Shown here: positions 1 through 13,100 of the stretch, piece after piece
Numbering within the stretch: position 1 is the first letter of the stretch
Layout of the letters: the number at the start of each line of letters is the position of its first letter
From: Codonopsis lanceolata
Taxonomy: Eukaryota; Streptophyta; Magnoliopsida; Asterales; Campanulaceae
Direction: 5' to 3'
NCBI GenBank assembly: GCA_013146195.2
Contig: CM028378.1
Span: forward strand, 8,175,350 to 8,239,349
Length of the DNA: 64,000 nt
Program-made: the position numbers and the translations under genes
The notes under the pieces: generated by a model
Told to the model about the DNA's origin: nothing
Database searches by the model: none
What the model saw: only the letters and a program-made list of their open reading frames with translations

Positions 1-102
1 TTTTCTAAAATTATTGCATGGAAAAAATATACTCTATTTAATGATCGTTCTTAATCTGTGTGAAAAGTCAAACTAGACAGGTTTTTTGTAATGGAGGGAG
101 TA
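1..102. mobile_element. Stowaway-like MITE, one end only
   Basis: The sequence runs in from the left edge and stops with ATGGAGGGAG at 91-100, followed by TA at 101-102. This is the typical Stowaway (Tc1/mariner MITE) terminus and TA target. The other end is outside the window, so only the terminal motif supports the call. Confidence 0.5.
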
Positions 103-149
103 TTATTTTGTATAACCAGGTCACAAACTCACAATAGGATTAAAATGCC

Positions 150-300
150 TTAGTTTCCGGGGCCAATCAAGGATCCAAGTCTTAGCAAACAGCTGATATG
201 CCAGCTTCCAAAGAAAATAGGACAGAGAGAACACGATGGATCTCTAGCGGAGTTTACTCAGCCAAATCGGCCTGGAAGGTCTTAGACTCGAGAGATTTAA
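150..300 (+). mobile_element. Short LINE ORF2 fragment
   Basis: One plus-strand frame reads RWISSGVYSAKSAWKVL near 235-285. This resembles the segment just before the zf-RVT domain of plant LINE ORF2. No ends, tail or duplication are visible. It lies in what should be an intron of the NOC1 gene. The match is short and the call tentative. Confidence 0.35.
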
Positions 301-760
301 TGTGCGTTAAGCACTTAAACTGCTTTAATTCAAATGGGCAGCCATACCAACACGCAGCTTTTTCCTTGGGTAGCTAATCAGGTTGACATCCTTGAAAAAT
401 TGTTGTACTGGGGACTTGTTCAAACTAACATACCATGTCTGTGGCAATTAAAATTTTGGACCATTTATCCTTCAGTACCAAATTGCGCTATGGATATGGT
501 TTATTATCTAGTATCTTGTTCACAACAGGCACCTAACTCGAAAGCCTAAACACGCCAAAAAGTGTGGCACATCAGACAAGGGAAAGAGTGTTCATCAGCT
601 GCTTATAACCTATAGCAAGAAAAGGCCAACAAAGCTGTACACAACCATAATCTATTGGGTTACAGACTTTCTAATCAGGGCTAAGATCAGTCTGTAGAAA
701 TCCCCCATCAACAGAAGTAAGGATACTGAATCTGCAACACCTGGAAGTGGAACATCTCAA

Positions 761-867
761 AAAAAATTGATAGGTAAGTATGGCCCCTTGTTGGTATGGG
801 GATTGGAACCAAGGACCTTAAGGTTTTTGCCCAAGTGCCCTTGCCATCTCTCCCACCCCTTGGGTTC
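761..867 (-). mobile_element. tRNA-derived SINE, copy 1, with 16-bp target duplication
   Basis: The insert is flanked by perfect copies of AAGTGGAACATCTCAA at 745-760 and 868-883. Read on the minus strand it begins GAACCCAAGGGG, carries an A-box-like GATGGCAAGGGCACTTGG and a B-box-like GGTTCCAATCCCC, and ends CTTACCTATCAA plus a T run. About 107 bp. Two relatives lie at 7221-7317 and 49069-49170. It sits in NOC1 intronic sequence. Confidence 0.85.
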
Positions 868-1154
868 AAGTGGAACATCTCAATCAGAAGCTCTCAGTAG
901 CTTGCACTAAAATTGGTTATTTTTGTTTAGCTTTTAAGCTGCTGAAAGTTATCTCACCTTTTCTTTTACCAAAAGAAGGGACATCTTAAGAAGTTTACAC
1001 CGACACAGAGCATATAAAAGCAAGGAACCAAAAAGGATAACAAGGCAGTAAAACACATGCTTCTGCCCAAAAAGTATTAATCACCACGAGAGTGTTTGAT
1101 GCATATTTCATAAGTACAGAAATATTAAGGAGGCCTGAGCTAATATATACTAAC

Positions 1155-4100
1155 TGTCAAAATTGCCGTTAGTAATCGTGAATCCATTTCCACGTGAGGC
1201 TCGGCCTGACTTTTCAAATCCTTCTCTTTGGAAGAAGTGGATGCTTTCTTATATTCTTCTTTGCTGTTTTTCTTCAGTCCAGCAGACTCAGAGACCAACA
1301 CCTGACATAATAGAGTTCGCTTTAACAATTTGAAAACCGAAAGTGTGAACAAATTTGTCTCCTATCATTGCTATGCTGAGTAGAGGAAATCAATTTCTGG
1401 ATAGTTGTGAAAGACATGGATAAGAAAAATGTGAGTACAGATCCAAAGACCCAATAACCTAAGGAAGTTTACAAACTATTCAAGTATGTAATCACAAAAA
1501 TTACCTTAAACAGTGCAAAATATACATCTACCAACCGTTTTGCCACTTTAGGCCCATCTCCTCTATGACTCAGACGAATTTGGCTTAAGAAATTAACCTG
1601 TATATGGAAAGATTCAGATAAATTCCAGTTCTTAGTAAAATAAACATAACATGATGGATACAGAAGCTAATATTTGGAAGAAGAGATCATATAGGCCTGA
1701 TTCCTGAAAGCAGAATCAGATATCAGTTGTAACCAATAACTTGGAATCATTTGGGCATATACAAAAAGGATTTATCAGAATAGCGTTGCAATTACTTATC
1801 ATTAATTCCGGCTACATCTACTTATCAAAAAAAAAAAAATTCCGGCTACATTTCCAGCTTTGTTGCCAGAGTCCGTATTGCTTGTGCAATGTGAAAAGAT
1901 GTAAAGTCCTCAGAATTCAGGTGAAATAATTGAATAACTTCAAACTGCATGTCATAAGTATACAAATATGTCCCAATAGATGTATAGTCCGACGGAGATC
2001 AACTTTTCTAGGATGCATTTACACACTTGACTTTGGTAACCACATAAACAATCAATTTCTTTAGAAATACCATCATGTCTGAAATAGGCACCTATCCATA
2101 TAAGTAGTATAAGAAAGTTTAACACTTACCGGGATAAACTCAGGACTGGTAACTCCCGTATGAAGTGATGGGATGTGACGGAGGACAAAGCAAGTTCAGG
2201 TATGAAGTCATGGGATGTGCCATAAGTAATTTCGAGATTTTATTGATTATAAATTATAATATATTTAGCTGGAGACGATTTCAATATGCTTCTTGCAGCT
2301 GAAGAAAAATGAGGACGTAAAGAGATGTCTTCTACGGAATCAAGATCGTTTGACTTTAAGAGAATGTGGACCTTGCCATGTGGTCCATGATGATCTAGGG
2401 TCCTGATAGCACTTTGAGGCAGCCCTCTTGTACATCGAAGTTGATCAGGAAATAGCTTTACTACAAATCAAGTACATCAATTATCCTCGTAAATCCCAAA
2501 TTTGTGTAATCTATAACACAGCATAAGAAAGCCCCCCCCCCTTTTTATAAAGAAACAGATATAAATAAACGAAGCGTCAAACCAGGTCACGCATTCTATG
2601 TATACAGCAAGTATACTCCAACAAAAGAACATATACAAAAGAAAAATTGTCTATAAATACTCAGAGAACTCTCTGTGCACCAAAATCAAAATGCCTCGAA
2701 GACTCCCTTCTTCATTCTATCAATATCCAACTCTGTATTCTCAAAAACCCTATGATTCCTTTCCTTCCAAATACACCAACAAACAGCCAAGGGGGCGGAG
2801 TTCCAAACCACATTCCTCCTTCCACACATATTACAAAGACCATTCACAAAATAACTATTTAATCGACCTTGGCATAACCCAAGAAACACTAAAAGCCGAA
2901 GTAAGGAATTCCAAATCTCCCGAGCTATGAGGCAATGCAGAAGCAGGTGATTCATACTCTCTTAATCGCTTTTACACATAAAACTCCAATTCACGTAGAC
3001 CTCATTCTTGCCCTCAGATCGTCTCCTGTACGGATAGCCTCGAGCACAGCCTCCCAAGCAAAACAAAGTCACTCTACCAGAAAGCCAAATGATTTTCCCA
3101 AGATATGAACTATAAGACTAATTGTCCATTTTGCTTGAACAGGCTTCAAGCTTCCCTTAGAATCCTGATTTTGGAATGGTTCTTGCTGCTCTATCTTCTC
3201 TTGTTGACATAGAAGACATGTACACACATAAGTCTCCACATCATCAAGCATGCACGGCCATTTGTATCTCAATATGTATGTTGGCTTGAAGATATCCAGC
3301 TAAGTCTTTCTAGATAAACAACCTTGACAATAGAGACAGCCACCATTAAAAGTGATAACAGTACCATTGTAATAATTTGTACGTTTTTCATCCTTTTTAT
3401 TATTCTAGTACCTGCTTTGTTTGCATTGAAACATTGTGAGATGGGAACCTATTAATGAAACAGATTTAGTAACACAAAATTATCGTCTCCTAAGGAGTTA
3501 AACATGTGGCAAGTGATGATGACTTGAAAACCAACAAAAGAGAGGCAAGCAGGCAGATCTAAGCACTAATAAGGAAAAACGAATGAGATGTTCATCAAAA
3601 TACAACCAAAAGGAAAGAAAAAATCAAGAAATCAAAATTCTCCAATCCCGCAGCATACTCGAATAGAGATTCCTCTAAAAGCACCTCCAGTTGAGGCATA
3701 AGGAAGCCAAATAGACCACCTTATCCCGCAGAAAATGTCAGGAAATCGACTGATCTTGAGAATTTATGTTCCTCTTAAGCCATGTGCACCATAAAATATC
3801 AAATACCCCATACTCCCACAGCATAGATGCATCCTTCTCCCTACTGAAACCCCTAACGCACAGCTACAAAAATGGAAAACACAGATTCCTAGCAAACCCA
3901 AGACTCACCAACTACTCCAAACAACCTAGTGCAAAGATAACGAGCTCCATCAAAGTGAAGAAAGAGATGATCATTAGAACCAAAGGCAAACTACATGTAA
4001 CACACCGGTCCGGAGAAACCCTCGTATAAGGACTACGAGCTTGCCTTGCATCATTATTATTCCCTCCATTCCACCCAAAGAGTGAAAAAGTCTAATAATT

Positions 4101-7100
4101 AAGGGATATATAACTAGCATTAGAGTTGATCAAAATTACAATAATGCTTGAGCATAATTAATATGTTATATCAATTCTGGAGGGTAATGTTGAAATGTTG
4201 TGGAGATTGAGAAAATAATTTTTGAAAGTAGACTATTTAGGTAAAAAATAAAAATCCCAAAATAGTATAAAGGACTCTTTGCTGGAACGGAGGGAGTATT
4301 AAGCTTATTTAGAACCAGAAACCAAACAAGACTCTGACCTTAAACAGAATGAGAGCTCTCCAAATACAAGAAGAGGGCGGGAAAGGTAAGGGGCCACGGG
4401 AACAGGTCAAATGAGACATATAAGATCGAGAAGAATAAACACCCGAAACCTCCAACACACAAGAGCGAGAGTCAAGGTTCAAGGTTATTAGACATATTCT
4501 GCACCTGAGATAAGACTCCAAGGAGTATAGCAACCTCCACTCCCTATCATTAATCCAATGAAGAAGTTAAAACTCCAAGAACAAAAGTTTCCTCCTTGAC
4601 AAAAAAAGAACAGGGGGGCTGAATGAACCAACAAGAGATGAAATAACCAAGGAAAGGCCTGTAAAATGGTATCTCACCAACCCAGATATCATCCCAGAGA
4701 CGAATAATATTGCTATTACGCATGCCACTTACCCACCAAGAAAAAGTTTCTACAGACCAGGTTCCCCATTGCCAAGCGGCCCTCCTGTAGAGACTTAAAA
4801 ACATCCTTCCAAGCTGCCAGATGATTCTCTCCCTCCCCCATCCGGCATCCCCCGCCCCCTTCCACAGGAAATTCCTCACAAAAGTCTCGATCCTCTCCAC
4901 AACAGCAACAGGAATCCTAAAGAGGGGAATAGTGACATGCTCTAATGAGAGTAGCCCTCCCCCTCAAAGGAAGAAAAAAGTCATCTTCCAACCATACAAC
5001 CTTCTCCCTACTCTCTTTAACACCACTCTCTCGACCACAAGATCCCAAAAAGGAATCAATCAAAGGTTACCCCCAAAGGGAACTCCCAAGTAGGATAAAG
5101 GCCAAGAAATACCTGACAACCAATCAAGGAAGCATAAGAATTAACTTGTTAGAGAGTAAAACGAACCACAGCAAACCCACATTTAGCAAGGTTAATACGG
5201 CGAGTCGAGACACTCTGAAAATCTAAAGAAGTGTGAGAGCGTTCTTAAAAAACTCGATACCCCTCACAAAGAAAGAGGATAACATCGTCTGCAAACGGTA
5301 GGAGCAAAACCCTAATCCCCTCCCAATCAACAACCAACCTCCCCGTCTCTCGAAATCAACCTACTAAGTACATTTGCAACCAAGGTAAACAGAACAGTTT
5401 AAAGGGGACCTCTTTGTTTAAGACCCCTAGAGGTACAAAACCACTCCTTGGGCCAACCCACAAAACCACTCCTTGGGCCAACCATTGATAATCACCAAAA
5501 AGGACAGAGAACGAAAACACCCCCTAATCCACCCGTCACTTGAACCTTCCTCTCCATCTAGAAACCACCAATTCACCCTGCCATACACTTTTTCAAAGTC
5601 CAGCTTCAAAACTAAGCCCACCCTACCTCTTCTCCAAAGATCATTAACCACTTTATTAGCTATCAAAGCAGCATCAATACACTACAACCCCAACAAACGC
5701 ATTCTACGCCTCCGACACCGTGTCCCCTAACACCTCCCTCAGTCACCTCAAAAGCACCATAGTAATATCCTTATTTTAGAGACAACTCAACAAAGTAATA
5801 GGCCTGAAATCACTAATCATCACCAACCTATCCTTCATAGGGACAAGTGTAGTATTTTGTTAGTAGATTTGATTTTGCCATATTGTTGAAGGAGACTCCA
5901 CCAATGGCTATAATGATTGATGGATAGAAGACATAAATAAATACAAATAGAGAGGGATAACTAATAGCTATAAAAAGTCGAAATATTTTTAGATATAAAC
6001 TACAAAACTAGAATGTTATCATTACATCCCCGTTTTGCAATGGTACCAACCTCTTTCTTTGTCAACAAAGAGAGAGCTTATGTAAGAATGATCTGCCATT
6101 TCTCACCTTTATTTAACTCATATTGTGAAGAATGAAATTAGTGAAAAAAGTAGAACTATAAATGTAGAGCATGAAATCTTGTAAATTGAGCCTCTAAATA
6201 AACTATGAAAAATATGTCACATTTACTTATTAGCTGCAAAGAATGGGAACAAGGAGTCAGGGGCACCTTATGGGAGCAGGATCACCAGGACATGGAGAGG
6301 AAAAGATTCTCACGATGTTTCTTACCCGGGTTGCCTCAAGACAAAGGATGCCATAGCCCCACTAGACTCCTACATCATTCCACTAAATCGCTAATGATGG
6401 CAAATCTGTTCATCAACATGGTTCAAAAGTTGTTTGGCAGATTTGAAAATGATTTGGATGTTATTGAGTTTTCAAACACTTCTACTCTTGTCTGTTTTCA
6501 TTTTTACTCATTTTTTCCCAGTTTCTTAACTCAGCTCTACTCTGTTTTTTGTCTTTTTTTTGTTTCTTGTTTACTCTATTTATAAGGCCCTATTTCTGTA
6601 TTTTGTCTTAGGGTTAACTGTGTTTTGTTTTGTTGCTACTGTGTTTACTCTTCTTTTTTTTCTACGTACTTTTTTTTCATTTATACATGCTTTGGATTAT
6701 GTTACAATAATATATGAGCAAGTAAATTGTAGTCTAATTGCTCTGTGTTTACTCTTCTTTTTTTTCTACGTACTTTTTTTCATTTATACATGCTTTGGAT
6801 TATGTCACAATAATATATATACTATTTTCCTTAATTTGTCGCCTTGTTCGCCTTTCGGTCACCCGCCTCTCGCCCCACCTTTCGCCTCAAAAATGGACCT
6901 CTCGCTCGCCTTCTGCCTTTAATAACTTTGCAAATTTACTTATTAGCTGCAAAGCATGGGAACGAGAAGTCAGGGGCACCTTACGGGAGCAGGATCACCA
7001 GGACATGGAGAGGAAAAGATTTTCACAATGTTTCTTAGCCGGGTTGCCTCAAGACAAAGGATAACATAGCCCCACTAGACTCCTACATCATTCCACTAAA

Positions 7101-10100
7101 TCGCTAATGATGGCAAATTTGTTCATCAATATGGTTCTTACAGACTTTAACTAACTACTCGGCCTAAAAGGAACCGCATAATCCTAGTACCACAAACTTC
7201 AATAAATCTCATTAAGCAAAGAGATGGCAAGGGCACTTAGGCAAAGACCTTGAGGTCCTTGGTTTCAATTCCGAAACCAACAAGAGGTCACAATTACCTA
7301 TCAAAAATAAATAAAAATACCACAGAAGAGATGACTTTTTAGAAATCGCAGCTAGCAAGAACCTTCAATCAGGAGAAGCAAGTTAAAGAACTAATAAAAA
7401 TTGCCAAGAAACAATATAACAGCACACACGGATAAACGGATTCACATATGCATATGGCCAAGGACAGAAAGATCATTTGTAACAACCTCAAAGAAAGAGC
7501 ACATTACAAGTTTAATAGCTGAAAAGCAACAGACAAACTTAAAATGTCATCTATAAAAATCACTGTGAGTACATGAGACATACAGCATGGTACTTGGCCC
7601 GTAATCCCAAGTGAGGCCGAAAAAGAAAATTATCCACTTCATCAATCACCACAGCCTGAAAATGGGGAAGGAAACGGCCTTAATAATTCTTGAGTAAGAA
7701 ACTTCTCATAAGGAATGATAGATCGGCATGAACAAAATCAAGTAAGATTCGATGAATATCAACATGTTCTGGTTCACAACTCAAAAATGTTAAAGTTGAA
7801 ATTGTGCATAATTTAACTAGTACAGTTTGTTCCACACTACTCCCACAGTTTGAGATCATATATGATGCACCAGTTGCAGTTGGATTAGAGTGAGATGGTC
7901 TAATGTAAAAACCACCCAAGGAAGAAACAGCATGTGCTTGTGAGCATGTGTGCTTCAGCAAGTATTTGTTGTAAGATAATAAAACATTATGAAAAGCTAC
8001 AAGATAGTTTACCTTCATGTTTGGATGGTCGGACAAAAGCTTTGATAGGTGATAATCAGCATTTGACGCAGACTTGTTTCCAGGATCCCCTAGCTGCAGG
8101 CAATCAAAACTTGAGGATCCAATTCAAGAAATTCAGAAGTTGCAGTAACTGCATAGAACAATTACAAAGAGGAATATGGTGTTGATCTTAACAAGCCCAT
8201 ATGGGGCAATAGAACCCTTTTAACACACTTTGTTCACAAGCGCAGATAGCAATCGCCGCTCTTGCTCTGATTTACTCCTCAGCAGTGCATACATGGTCTG
8301 CATACCGTTGCAGGAAATGTAAGCTTACAAACAAACTTATTCAACGCCAACCAAAAAAAGAAAGAAAGAATTGGTGGAACAGGATCAATGGGGAAGAGTA
8401 AGTGAAATCAGAAATAGATGGTTATGTTACTTATGTATTATGCAATAAAAGAATACTCAAGCAACCAACTTTCTTTTAGGGTGAAAATCAAGCTGGAGTG
8501 TGCTCAAGTCTCAAAAAAAATGTGATTATTAACGAATTTTATCAAACTTGAGCATTAAGAATTCTAACAAAATTAAAACAGCACGTTGATGTATGGAAGA
8601 ACTGAAAAGTCTGTCCCTCCATCCATCCTTCTCTCTAAGTATAGATATGTAAAGGCATCTCTTTCTATGAAACATTAAAAGTATATTCTGTTTTCTCAGT
8701 AAACCTTCTCAACCAGCATAATCATGGGAGCCTATATAACCATAAATAGGTTTTCATTGAATCACCAACCAATAATGGAGAGTACAGAGCTTAAATGAAG
8801 CTGACCTTCAATGCTTTATCTTTCAGTACAGCTAAAACATCTCTTGACGCTTCTTCCAAGGCAAAAATGAAACGTTCATACCTGAAAATGATCATGAATA
8901 TACATACCAAAATTTAGAAGAGCAAAATCTATGTAAATACATGTAAGACTGACATGGTTATTTATTGAAAGAAAAAATAAGTTTAGCACCAAAGGACCCT
9001 AACTGAGGTAAACTCACAGTGCAATCATACAAATAAGAAAGGTTAGCTCCATATTTCTATGTATTACAAGCAGTAGATGACCGGTTTTTAGCTTCCCTTC
9101 AGCTTTTGTTTATATATGCACACCTTTGGAGAGAGTGTCAACACACACACGATATGTACTCAAGAAGCAAAATCTGGATGTAGCAATGTGATACCGACTT
9201 TGAGAGAGAGTTTCAAGGCACACACTTTCGTAAACTATAGGAAACGAAATCTGGATGGCAATATGGTCATCCTTTGCGCGAGATAGTAGGCAATTTCAAG
9301 ATTTTACAAGACTACAAGCTGGGCTCCATTTTTCTTGCTTTTTTCTAGCTTTTAGAGTTGTACCCACATTCAGTATACACAATCCTAAAATCAAATGAGC
9401 ATCCTTGCATCAATGTTTCCCAACTTTTAGGTCTCAATCAAGTTCTGCACAATCTCTGCAGTTTTCAGATTTTCTCACAAGTATACTGAACTTAACTCAC
9501 GTACAAACCTATGAAACCCTAATCTAATCAACTCTCCAGAGTTTTACTGAACTTTAAAAATGTATTGGTCATTTTTATTTTCTTCTGATAAATAGGAATT
9601 GTTTAATGCCATTAGCATCCAATTAGTTAATGCCATTAAATTGCTATACATGTATTATATCAGATCATTAAAAAAATCAGATCTGTTAACTTTGGCGATT
9701 ATTTCTTCAAAAAATTTAACTTACTTCTGAAATTTAAAAAAAAATTGAATAAAGGAAAAATAATATCTACACTCTGAACATTCAAATATAAAAAACACAT
9801 TTAATATATATATTGAATCTTGCATATATTTTATCATTTAGGCAATAAAAACACATTGAGTGCATAATTAATTTCGAACACTAACATTAAGTTGCCTCAA
9901 GCACAACAGAATATAGTAATATAAAATTTATTACAAATATTTACATCCTCAAAAAGAATTGAATTAACTGATTGAAGAGACGATTTGGTAAATTTAACTG
10001 TTTTTTGTAAAGAAAAAGTGACCCATTAAAAATTGAGATTGGCTAGGGAAGATTAACTGCAACTTGTAACCTTCATACAGTCAAATTTTTGTTCTATTAT

Positions 10101-13100
10101 ATTTTAGCTCTTTAACGTAGATACACATGAATTTCAAATGTCCCAATAAACAAATTACTGTCTAACATGATGCTACCCTCTACTCTCATATTTTTAAACA
10201 CGTGAACAATTCAGATTAACTTTACTAGAATACAAAAGGTGAGAAGTTTAACGATTCACAAAAGTTGGCAGGTGGATATAGACTAATAAATAAAGCCACA
10301 ATGTTAAAGTACTTTTTTTTTATAAGTAAATGTTAAAGTACTATTACTATGATGATCACAAATTCTACCATCTTTTCCAATATGCGTAAGATGAGGTGTT
10401 GAACTGTGTTTCATCGCTAATCATAAGGGGAGTTTAAATTTTATTTTATAATCATTAAAGTTTTTGAACTAATAATTTGCTTATTTTATAATCATTAAAG
10501 TTTTTTATTATTTTACTTATAACGATAATACTAAATAAGATCAAAGATACAATACTTGCTTTGCTGGCTGAAGAACTCCCTCAGAGTTAGATATCCATCT
10601 TTATTGAGATAGATGCTTACAAAAATGTAAGCAAGCTGCATTTAGATAACAATGACAAGATACTAGAAAGGTAACCAGGTTTTGAGTATGCACCTCTGCT
10701 TAAGGCATTCCTCCCAATGCCAAAAAAGTAGGAGAGAGTTTCCATCTTTTGACTCGGGGAGATGATTCAGAGGCTGCTGAACAAGGGTCTTGAGCTTACG
10801 ATCAGGTAATAAGCTGGTAGAAAAATGAAGAAACTGTTAAATAGTAAACACTAATAATGTGATCTCTGCCTGAGGAAATTATGCTCCCTAGTCCCTACAT
10901 ATACAATTTACATTGATAATATTGCACCTTTTTCTTAACAAAAACAGTATTATGCACATTAACAACTGAGACCTGGTATCTCAAATAGAGAAACTATGTT
11001 AGCCATAAGAGACATGATGATGATATTTTCTACCTTTGTAAACAGGACGCGTAACCTTTTTTAGCGCGCCCTCTATATATACTCTTTACTTATCAAAAAA
11101 AAGATACATGATGACACCAACAAACGAAAATAGTAATACATATTTATATATATAACAGCAAGCAACTACAGCAAGGACGCTTGCCCAGGGTGAACATAAA
11201 GCAACAAGGATAAATATGAAACAGGAACATGTAAAACAACGCTACCTGCATCCAAAAAAGAGTCGTACCTTCCGATTTGGTTTGTCCTTAAACAAAAAAC
11301 GCATCTTGAAAATTTAAGCTTCAAATCACCAATCTTTATTGGGTGAATCTATTTTCACTGCAATTTTTACTTATCCACTATATTCACTACTATAACTCCA
11401 AATTAATTAATCATAAGACAAAACTACCCTTAAAATACCCATCACTTGATAATACAATATATTTTACATATTTTCTTTTAACATTACCCTTTAATTCTTC
11501 TTTCTTCGATCTAACCAATCAATTATGCAATTATCTTTATTTCTTTTCATGTTTCTTTCACAAAATATATTTAGTCAATTGCTCTTTTTCTTTTCTTTTT
11601 TTACTGATCAAAAAAATTTGTGATTTTAATTCTTTTTATCCACATGAATAGTACGACACAAATTGCTTTTATCAAATTACATTTCACCGCTATTTTTTAG
11701 CTAAGTCCTTTTCTTTTCCTCCTTTTTTAACAAGGGTATTTAATCATTTATGTTCATAGCTAGAGTTGTATTGTGTGCCAAAACAATGAAAAATAAGAAG
11801 AAAACATGTTCTGATCATGTAATTTGATTACAAAATTAATATTAGATTTGAACGATAATTACAACTATAAAAGTACGTATAACGCACAATTGTTAAAGTA
11901 CCTTTTTCTCTAGGTTGTTTTAGTACCTTAGTTTAATAAGATCAATGTAGAGTATTATACCTTCTTTTGTGAATATTGAGCTACATAAAATAAAACAAGT
12001 AGAGAAATTTTGAATCTTTTTTTTTATAAGTAAAGAAAGTAATATTAGCTTGTGCCAAAAAGGTGGTGCGACCTATGTACATTGGGTGTATACAGTCAAC
12101 TACTAATCGAGAAACAGTCCATGAAATTTACAAAAGAATTATCCGCAGCCGACGTAGACCCATAGACCCAGAGCACCAAAGGAAGAGGGTTTTGATAACC
12201 CGTTCCTTCAACCTTTCCATGCTAAGCTCCACATTCTCGAACACCCTGTTGTTCCTTTCTCTCCACAACGTCCAACAAATAGCCAATGGAGTTGAGTCCC
12301 ATATGCTGCTCCACCTCCTTCTCTTATACAGATTCCAGTAAAAAAGAAGTTCCTTTACCGATCTAGGCATAACCCATGCGATGTGAAAAATATTAAACAT
12401 GAAATCCCAGATTTCCTTTGCTTTGCCACTGGACAGTGAATGAAAAGGTGATTAATACTCTCCGTCTCCCTTGCGCATGTAACATCAGATAACACAGATC
12501 TTCCCGTGAGGATGGCTTCACGTGCGGCTTCCCACATGAAAAAGGCCACTCTAGATGGAGCCTTGGATTTCCAAACAGCTTTCCAAGGGAAAGAACTATT
12601 GGCCTCCAAAGATTTATTGTGGAACTGGAGGTACTTTTGGCAAAGAAAGGAAAGGAATATTTGGTGGGAAATTGCACCGTTGGGGGTGTGGTGAACAATC
12701 TGGAAGGAAAGAAACCGGAGAGCTTTTGATAATGAGGAAGGATCTATTTCAGAAATGAAGAGTGCTATGCTTCATCTCCTGTTTGTGTGGTGCGCCAGGC
12801 AGAGCACTCACATACCCCCTTGTCTTCCACTTCTGTAGATTTTGTGCAAAATTTTCCTTTATGTTAGTTAGTCTTTTGGCTTTTATACTTATATGTAAAT
12901 AGGACGCTTTATCAAAAAAAAGAACTATTTTCGCTCAGCAAACTTAGGTAGAACAGCTTGACCAAGAACGAACCATTAGCTGCCCCTTCCAAAACCACTC
13001 TGTCCTTATTGTTGGGAGTATAATTCTGCGAAAATGAGGACTCCACACCATATTACCCCTTATTAGCTGAAGAACGGAACTCACCAACTCATCCTTGTTG

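Noticed and set aside
6205..7064. ORFs of 108-126 residues
   Set aside because: They read across a 210-bp duplication and T-rich runs; the two copies do not keep one common frame, so they are probably not coding.
7680..8036. 118-residue minus-strand ORF as a separate gene
   Set aside because: Its first residues are the end of NOC1 exon 6 (HPNMK) and the rest is intron read past the donor site.
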